Shown here: in pieces, positions 57,560 through 64,000 of the stretch
How the letters are laid out: the number at the start of each line of letters is the position of its first letter
How positions within the stretch are numbered: position 1 is the stretch's first letter
NCBI RefSeq assembly: GCF_022682495.2
Contig: NC_071397.1
Span: forward strand, 16,254,739-16,318,738
Length of the DNA stretch: 64,000 nt
Direction: 5' to 3'
DNA from: Desmodus rotundus
Taxonomy: Eukaryota > Chordata > Mammalia > Chiroptera > Phyllostomidae
Translations under genes and position numbers: made by a program
The notes under the pieces: model-generated
What the model was told of the DNA's origin: nothing
Databases searched by the model: none
The model's input: the letters and a program-made list of their open reading frames with translations, nothing else

Positions 57560-58970
57560 CTTGCAGATGAATCCTTGTTATGTCCTGGGTCTTACTCCCA
57601 GCAAGGCAGTATAGCCTTTTATTTGGTTCATGAACTAATCAGGCTTCTTGCTTTTCCCAAGAGCACGTTAACGCTACTCTCATTTTAGCTGATTGCTAAA
57701 ACAACTGGCTGTTTTCCTCACCAAGCACATAGAGGTTCTCATCACAGACATTTGTCAAGAAGCACCATTTGAACTTACCATTTTTCAGAAATTGTAGATG
57801 GTGCTATATAATCATGTATAGCCTATGCATTCCCCTGGATCAGGGATGTCAAAAGAAATATAATGAGAGCCATAGATGTGAGGCGCATATGTAATTTAAA
57901 ATTTTCTACTAGCTATGTTAAAAAAATAAAAAGAAATTAGTAAAAGAAGTGTTAGTAATGTTTAATCACTCATAAAACATTATCATTTTCACACATAATC
58001 ATTATAAATTATTAGTGAGATTTTTACGTTACTTTTGTGTCTTTGAACTTTACTATGTATTTTATACTGAGTGCATTACATTTTCAAATACCTGCATTTC
58101 AAATGCCATAGTTGCGTGTGGCTAGTGACCACCATATTGTATGGTTCAGATTAGATTTTGTAAAATCCTCTCTGGATCAGATCAGCCCAGTAGGCAGCCA
58201 GACATTGATAGCTAGGCAGCTTAGCGGCAAATCTGTGGTTTGTCTCTTGCAGATTTTTGTACGGAACTTAAGGCATGCCTTTTGTAAGCTTACCTCGCTC
58301 CAGGTTTTACCTTACTTGCCTCTTTTTATTTTCTCTCTGCCTAACTTTTTAAAGTTATTTTTCATGTATTTTGACTTGTATTAATTGCATTTTTATTAGC
58401 CATTTTAAGTCTTTTTTGTTTGTTGTTGATTTTATAGAGGCATATATTTAAAAAAAAAACAGAAGGAAAAAAAAGGATAGTCATACTCTTCCACATCACT
58501 ATGATTCTCCATGTTCCTCTCTGGGGAGGCCATACCTGGACATCTTCTCCCCTCCTCCTGAGCAGGTGCTCCTTGCTTTATACACTCAAGGGCTTGCTGT
58601 ACATTCTGCAATAATACCACATATGTGCTCCTAAAAGTCACTGTGCTGTGCAAAATCAAGCAATGAAAATAAGACTTCTGGAAAAAATGGAGTTAAGGAC
58701 TCAACAGACAAAAACATTCTTAACTGACATGCAAACATTAAAAAGACAGAAATGAAATGAAAATAGTAGCTCCATGTTACACACATAAAGTGGTTTAAAA
58801 ATCATAAATACTGTAATAAATAAGGCACTTGACCTTAAAAAAGATCCGCAGTTTGCTTACAGTGGGCATCAGAAGGGTTCAGCTTGTGAGTCCTGGTGGA
58901 GTGGGGAAGGAGGGTTACGTGAGCTGTGAGGGAGAGTTGTGACACCAGTGCAAGGTGCACAAGGCTCAGA
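57560..58970. other. Unique intergenic sequence
   Basis: No gene or repeat confidently recognised. 57840-58110 has an old-repeat-like texture ('gagccatagatgtgaggcgcatatgtaatttaaaattttctactagc') that I cannot name. Confidence 0.4.
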
Positions 58971-59004
58971 ACCCATCGGTGAGCCGAGGGACTGGATGCG
59001 TCTA

Positions 59005-59029
59005 CGTGTGTGTGTGTGTGTGTGTGTGT
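59005..59029. repeat. (TG)12 microsatellite with duplicated flank
   Basis: The left flank 'cggtgagccgagggactgg' and 'atgcgtctacgtgtgtg' recurs at 60534 before another TG tract. Confidence 0.95.
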
Positions 59030-59279
59030 TTGGATATTCTCTCTCTGCTCAGTTTATCTCAGTACAATTTTCTGCATTCACCTAATGCTTCTTACAGCTG
59101 ACATCATACAAAATCAGATGCAAAATTCAAGTTATGCTTAAATTGTTCCCTAATATAACAATCCTTGGGAAAAATCCATGTTTTTGAAAACAAGTGTTGT
59201 AGCATAACTGACTATAGTTGTTTCTATTATGGTCATTTTTGCATCTATTTATTTTTGGCTGCTTTCATGGGTTCCTCTA

Positions 59280-59410
59280 CTCTCTGGTCTAGACTGAGAA
59301 TTTCTTGAGGGTAAGAATCGTATCTCATTTTTGTATCATCTGTCCCTCCCTAGCTCAGTGCCTGACACACAGCGAGTACTCAATGTATTATTCAAATTTT
59401 ATTAATTTAA
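59280..59410 (+). repeat. LINE-2 3' end
   Basis: 'agactgagaatttcttgagggtaagaatcgtatctc' and 'ctcagtgcctgacacacagcgagtactcaatgtatt' mark an L2 3' terminus. Confidence 0.75.
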
Positions 59411-59419
59411 GTTATATTT

Positions 59420-60160
59420 GATGACTACATGTTAAAGTTTGAATTCCTTGGAGGAAGACATCAGACACTTATGCACCTCCTCCGGCCATGTTTCTGTCTG
59501 CAGTGCAGTGAGTTCAGAACTGAGTGGAGAGTAGAAGCATGTGAATGTGCAGAGCGTAGAGGCGTCTGAGTGGAGAGGAGAGTAGCGAATGTGCGGTTCT
59601 GTGTGTCCTAATTCATCTGCCACCCCGTGTTGTTCCCTTATCGAGAGAGACGTAGCCCATCCTAACAAAATGTCAGTGGCTGACTCAATGGGTTCAGTGT
59701 CTTCCCAGAGCAGACTGAGGGGAGCCAAAACGGGCTGAGGAAACAATGGTTGGCGTTGTTTGTCCAAGTCTCTTTCTGGTCCCTCCCTCAGCATGGAAAC
59801 CCTTTCAGGCTGCTTTCCAGATCAGGAAGAAATACTGCAGATAGAGGTAATAAAATGAGTGAAAAGAGCATTATTTCTCTATTGACTAGGCTGGACTCAT
59901 TCCTCACCCTGGGCTAAGGGGCAACTGGAAATTTGAATAGAGAAATTAGAAATCAGGTAACTGAACCACACTTGAAACACCCAATAAAGTCGAAGGTCCC
60001 TTCTACACATATAAATTGCATAGACAACACAGTAAAAGAGATCAAAAAGCAGCCGAATCCAGAAAAATTGTGTTATTTTGTTTATATAATACCAAAGTGT
60101 TTCTCACTGTTTAATTTATGTTTTGGAAGTCTTACAAAGAATCTGAATATTCATGTGTGT
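59420..60160. other. Unique intergenic sequence
   Basis: No gene recognised. The minus-strand frame at 59432-59794 (120 codons) has no domain. Confidence 0.4.
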
Positions 60161-60164
60161 GGCA

Positions 60165-60178
60165 TTGCCCTCTACTGG
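60165..60178 (-). promoter_or_regulatory. CTCF-like core motif
   Basis: TTGCCCTCTACTGG reads on the minus strand as CCAGTAGAGGGCAA, which fits the CTCF core (CCASYAGRKGGCAS) at all but the last position. CTCF sites set chromatin loop boundaries; occupancy cannot be inferred from sequence. Confidence 0.45.
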
Positions 60179-60214
60179 ATAAGTCAGGTAACATTGTTTC
60201 ACTCACGTCCACAT

Positions 60215-60390
60215 AGCATAATTTACCAAATAATAGCTCATACTTGCCTAGCACTTGGTCTTTTTATTTTTCAAAATGTTTTACATGCAGTATCTTAATT
60301 TATCCTGATAATAATGGTTAGAAATAATTAAGCTATTTTCATTCCCATTTTACAGATGGAAAACTGAGGCAGAAAGTTAAATTTAGTCAT
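60215..60390 (+). repeat. MIR-type SINE
   Basis: 'tagctcatacttgcctagcacttggtctttttatttttcaaaatgttttacatgcagtatcttaatttatcctgataataatgg' and 'cccattttacagatggaaaactgaggcagaaagtt' is a clear MIR. Confidence 0.85.
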
Positions 60391-60490
60391 TCAATGTATA
60401 TATCTTATAGAAGCCATATGCCAAGAACTATGCTAGGCAATATACAAAGAAGAACAAGATGGCGGCTGCTCTCTGGGAGTTTATGTATTA
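60391..60490 (+). repeat. Ancient unclassified interspersed repeat, copy 4 (with YY1-like site)
   Basis: 'ccatatgccaagaactatgctaggcaatatacaaagaagaaca' and 'tctctgggagtttatg' follow the order of the 3822 repeat. AAGATGGCGGC at 60456-60466 is a canonical YY1 core. Confidence 0.45.
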
Positions 60491-60497
60491 AAGATAT

Positions 60498-60605
60498 ATA
60501 CACACACACACACACACATATGTATGTATTCTCGGTGAGCCAAGGGAGTGGATGTGTCTACATGTGTGCATGTGTGTGTATATGTGTATATGTACACATA
60601 TACAC
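60498..60605. repeat. Compound CA/TG microsatellite
   Basis: (AC)n at 60498-60519, then 'cggtgagccaagggagtgg' and 'atgtgtctacatgtgtg', then TGTATATG tracts. The non-repeat middle is shared with 58979-59003. Confidence 0.9.
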
Positions 60606-60659
60606 AAATAACTGTAATAAAAATAAAATTTGTGATATATAATAGAATAAGCTAAGATT

Positions 60660-62040
60660 TATTGATTGCCTAGTTTGGGGGAATGTATTGTGTGCCCTAT
60701 TTTACAAATAACAAAGTTGAAATGACAACAGTTGGGTGTTCGTACGTCATTTGTTAGATGTCCCCGGCACAAAATGCTACAGGGAATGAGAGAGGATTTG
60801 CAGCTGGTGTCAATTAAGCAAGGCTTTATGAAGGTGGTGGTGTTTGATCTGGGGCTTGATAGATGGGCAAAAGGAGGCAAATGTTTGAGGGGAGCTGACC
60901 TCATGATGTGAGCAAAGTAGGGGGCTTCCTTGGGGGTGCCAGATTCTGCAGAGAGAGTGCAGGAGCTTAGGCTGCTAGAAAGGAACTATTCCTGGTGCAG
61001 GGTGTATATCTGAAGGAAGTCTTCCAGGAGCAAGTGGTAAGGCCAGGGCGGGTCTAAGGCATCTCTGCTGTGCAGTGAGGACAGAGCCTGTGGGGGCGGG
61101 TCCTGGCCAGGATGGGTGGCGGTGACTGCCTATGTGCATAGTGAGGCTGTTGGTTAGGATGCTGGGCTGCCGTTGCTTACGGATATGTTAAAGGTCAGTG
61201 GGAGGCTGGCGTGGGAAGTATGAGCAGGCTACGGCAGGGTATGCTCCTGGGAGTCAGTAAGGAGTGTTATATAGCAAGGGAAAACCGGGAAATCACTCCC
61301 TTTCACATTAGAGGTTGCTGAACTGTGGCACCTCCTCTTTCCTTTAACAACCTTGATCAACAACCTAAAAAAACCACATGTAAAAAAATCAAATTGAAGA
61401 CACCGTAACAAATAAAACAGGGCTCTCTTTGTCCTTTGAACGTGATGACAAGCCTCATTTAGTAGAGGACGTGGGTGATTTTTGCCTAGAGTTTTCCTCT
61501 TATGCCTGACAATTTCACAAGCCCTCCTGAGTAAGCCCTTACCACCTTCCAGGTATTCTGTTCCCGGTGGTCTCCCAGAGAGTCTTGGGGACAGAATAAA
61601 TGCCAGGGATCACAGAGAGCTCTCAGAGCTCACAAGGCCATCTGTGGTTCACTGCCAGAGGACTGGAGAGCTGGGGCTGGGAGCTAGAAAAGAAATGGGA
61701 GGGTAAGAAAGAGAAGTCAGGTCACAGAAATGGGGTGAACGCTTGTGTGACAAAGAAAGCACTGGGTTGGAAATTTTTTCCTTTGAAACTTTTTCTTGTG
61801 TGAGTCCTTCAAGACACTGAGGAAACAGAGTAAGCGAGCGAGAAAGGGAGGCAGTTAGATGGGTAGACAGATACATACAGACAGACATGGACAGAGGCAG
61901 AGAGAGATGAACAGAGACAGACATAGAGACAAAAATGAACCTTGAGTAACCATAGCACGACTATAACTTTTCCTAAAGAAAGGAACACTTCCATTGACTC
62001 AGTCGTGACCCTCACATAACACACTGGGCTAAGTACCTGC
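60660..62040. other. Unique sequence; purine-rich AGAC tract
   Basis: No gene recognised. 61830-61935 is an imperfect AGAC/GACAGA tract ('acagacagacatggacagaggcagagagag'). 60790-61090 has an old-repeat texture ('caaggctttatgaaggtggtggtgtttgatctggggcttgat'). Confidence 0.4.
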
Positions 62041-62069
62041 AGTGTTTTGTTTTGTTTTGTGTTTTTTTT

Positions 62070-62215
62070 TTAATGTCATGCATATTTATTGAACACCTAT
62101 TCAATAATTGCCTCTGTCCATTTATTTATTCACCAAGAATCTCTTACATGCTTACTAGGTGCCAGTAACTGGTGACTGTGCTAGGACAGGTGAACTCTTA
62201 AGATTAATAAAATCT
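62070..62215 (+). repeat. Ancient unclassified interspersed repeat, copy 5
   Basis: 'atgcatatttattgaacacctattc', 'aatctcttacatgcttactaggtgccagtaac' fit the head of the repeat seen at 3822. Confidence 0.4.
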
Positions 62216-63850
62216 TCTCTTCCCTGACCTAGTTCAGAGCCTTCCCCTCGCTGGGCCCATGTTGACACATGTCGGACTGAGCGCTCTGGTATTGCCTCAT
62301 CTTCAGGAGGGCTGGGACCTGGGAGCACCAGTTCAGCCACTTACCTGGCATTACCTGGACAGCACACAACCGTAAGTCACACGATATCTTGTGACTCTCT
62401 GTCCCTTTTGTCAGGATCTTTCCGAAGCTTTGCGTTTGGGAGAAGGAAGCATGCCATTGGCATAAAAGACCTTCAGGCAGACAAGTCCAGGTTTTTGCTC
62501 CGCTGGCTCCTCGTCTGAGAGATAAGAGACTCACCACCACCATTCCTGTCACTGCTCTGTCTTTAGTATTAGCCAGAACCCCACAGTGGATGCCACTAAC
62601 AGGAGATTTGTTGCCTGAGACATGTTCTTGGAAGAGATGACGATTGAGCCAGTCGTTGACATTGAAGTGGGAGGCAGTTGACAGCTGCCCCGTAGCCACC
62701 TCCTGTCATTGGGAAAGGCCAACTGAAGGAGATGGGGCTGTGTTTACCCTTTAAAATAGAAAAGTAAACTAACTGGGAGTAGCAGTCTTTCCCTTGGTGC
62801 ACTTTGCCAACCGTTTTGTCCTGTTTTCATATAAGTGACTCTCATTCCTCACATCGTGCAGAATACCTAAGCAGGGCAAGCTTCCAGAGAGGACAGAAAA
62901 TAGGGTGTTTTCTTGTGGTTTGAGCAATGTGTGAAAAAAAAATAGGGATGAAAGAGAGTTGGAAAATGATACAGAGCTGAAACCAGGGCTCCCGGTATTT
63001 TTTGTCCATTTAAAAATCCACTGAAAGTTTCTAGAATTTTTCATATCACTAAACTCTGTACACAGACTGACATCAAAATTGTCTGTTCAATTAGCACTTT
63101 CCAGGTTTTGGATTTCAAGCACCATTGAAAGAAAAAAATCAAAACAACACATGACAAACTGACACAGAGCACCAATTCTCAGTTTACTTTTCTAGGGGGA
63201 AAAAAGAGTTAAAAAAATAACAACAGCTGCCATCCGTTGGCACCACCATGTCCTAAGTGGAGGTTTAATATCACAAAAGCAGGAAGGAAACAACTTCATA
63301 CACATGGAGTCCCTTCAGCTTAATCAATTTAGATTTATGAAATACAGCACTGGCTTTGTATCTTCCATTTAGCCAAGGAACCAGCGGTGGGTCACCACAG
63401 ACCGGCTCGGGGCCAGCCTGTGGCGACCCTGACCTGAATGGCGAGACCCAGTGATCTCCAAGGAGGCAGCCTAGTGTGAGCAACAAGCCCTCACAGGCCT
63501 TCATAGAGGGAACCCCTACCCCAGCACCAGGTGCCATCTGACCTCAGACTCCTCATCCGCAAAATGGGGATGCTGCTATGTGCCTTGGGAACCGCTGTGC
63601 CTGTTCAGTCGGTTAGTGGACTGAGCCCTGAGCAGAGGGCGTTGTCACAGGTCCACAAAGATTGTTTCCCTTATGTTTCCCTTCTGTATAATAGGACTGA
63701 ACCTTACTCTTCTCATGCCCTGGGACACCTGGCGGAGGGAGGGCCTTGTGTTTAGGAGGTACTCAGTGGAGGCTTGCTCAATGAAATTTGTATGAATGTG
63801 ACTCATAATGCAGCATTCATTACAAATGTTACCTTACTTAGTAAACGCTT
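62216..63850. other. Unique sequence with an open minus-strand frame
   Basis: The minus strand is open for 156 codons over 62229-62699 (first codon GTG, not ATG). It crosses a perfect donor, CAG|GTAAGT, read from 62347 to 62339. No domain is recognised. See findings. Confidence 0.35.
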
Positions 63851-63859
63851 CTTTTCTTG

Positions 63860-63990
63860 TTTCCCTTACAAATTCTGTGCTCCTTTAGGTTAGGGATGGT
63901 ACTATCCCATTTTCTACCAGCCTCCTCCCACAGTGCCTGGGACAGAGCAGGTTACATCCCAGGCTCTGTAAATAGTTTATAATTAGTCAC
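63860..63990 (+). repeat. LINE-2 3' end
   Basis: 'acaaattctgtgctcctttaggttagggatggtac' and 'ccacagtgcctgggacagagcaggttacatcccaggctctgtaaatag' match the L2 3' terminus. Confidence 0.7.
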
Positions 63991-64000
63991 TGATTAAAGC

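Noticed and set aside
57028..57614. Overlapping long frames on both strands (about 130 codons)
   Set aside because: Low-complexity CA-rich DNA rarely contains stops; no domain.

Overview
This window looks like bat (Chiroptera) nuclear DNA from a gene-poor, intergenic or intronic part of the genome. Two tRNA-derived SINEs at 19553-19734 and 54291-54470 have the layout of the bat-specific Ves family: a tRNA-like head, a 'gtttgattcc'-type B box, a 'gatgtttctctc' stretch and a CT-rich tail. Several LINE-1 3' ends carry a G/C-rich 3'UTR ending in an 'aattgaataacaataaaa'-like tail, which fits a mammal with active L1. Species cannot be fixed from this sequence. I found no convincing functional multi-exon protein-coding gene. 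Almost every open frame is short, starts without an ATG, or runs through a repeat.

Layout: 0-9 kb is mostly unique AT-rich DNA with MIR, L2 and one MaLR LTR. 10-12.6 kb is a dense patchwork of a Tigger-like DNA transposon, L1 pieces in both orientations, an LTR and a 5'-truncated antisense L1 with a 10-bp target-site duplication. 13-18.7 kb is largely unique and holds a candidate conserved noncoding block. 18.7-19.7 kb holds a processed RPS2 pseudogene (minus strand) followed by a Ves SINE. 22.2-24.2 kb has an ERV LTR with TATA box and AATAAA, then an L2 split by an LTR that is itself split by another LTR. 31.4 kb is a long TATC/TGTC microsatellite. 32.8-33.6 kb is antisense L1. 36-38.6 kb is two LTRs and L2 ORF2 remnants. 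40.36-41.26 kb is a young-looking L1 with a perfect 18-bp duplication.

The most unusual locus is 42.3-43.6 kb. Two diverged copies of one unit lie in tandem. The first has a short ATG frame (42296-42439) that reads as a classic leucine-rich signal peptide and meets a good splice donor. The second is decayed and also serves as an 'empty site' for an L1 fragment that interrupts the first. It could be the first exon of a small secreted-protein family, or a repeat family I do not know. Just downstream (43959-44020) are two adjacent hairpins with perfect 10- and 14-bp stems.

45-49 kb has MER5-type and Tigger-type DNA transposons, L1 and LTR remnants. 50-64 kb is unique sequence with MIR/L2, a CA-rich block at 57.2-57.5 kb and duplicated TG microsatellite flanks at 59.0 and 60.5 kb. 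Family names for old repeats come from remembered consensus features, not a database search; boundaries are approximate unless a target-site duplication is stated.
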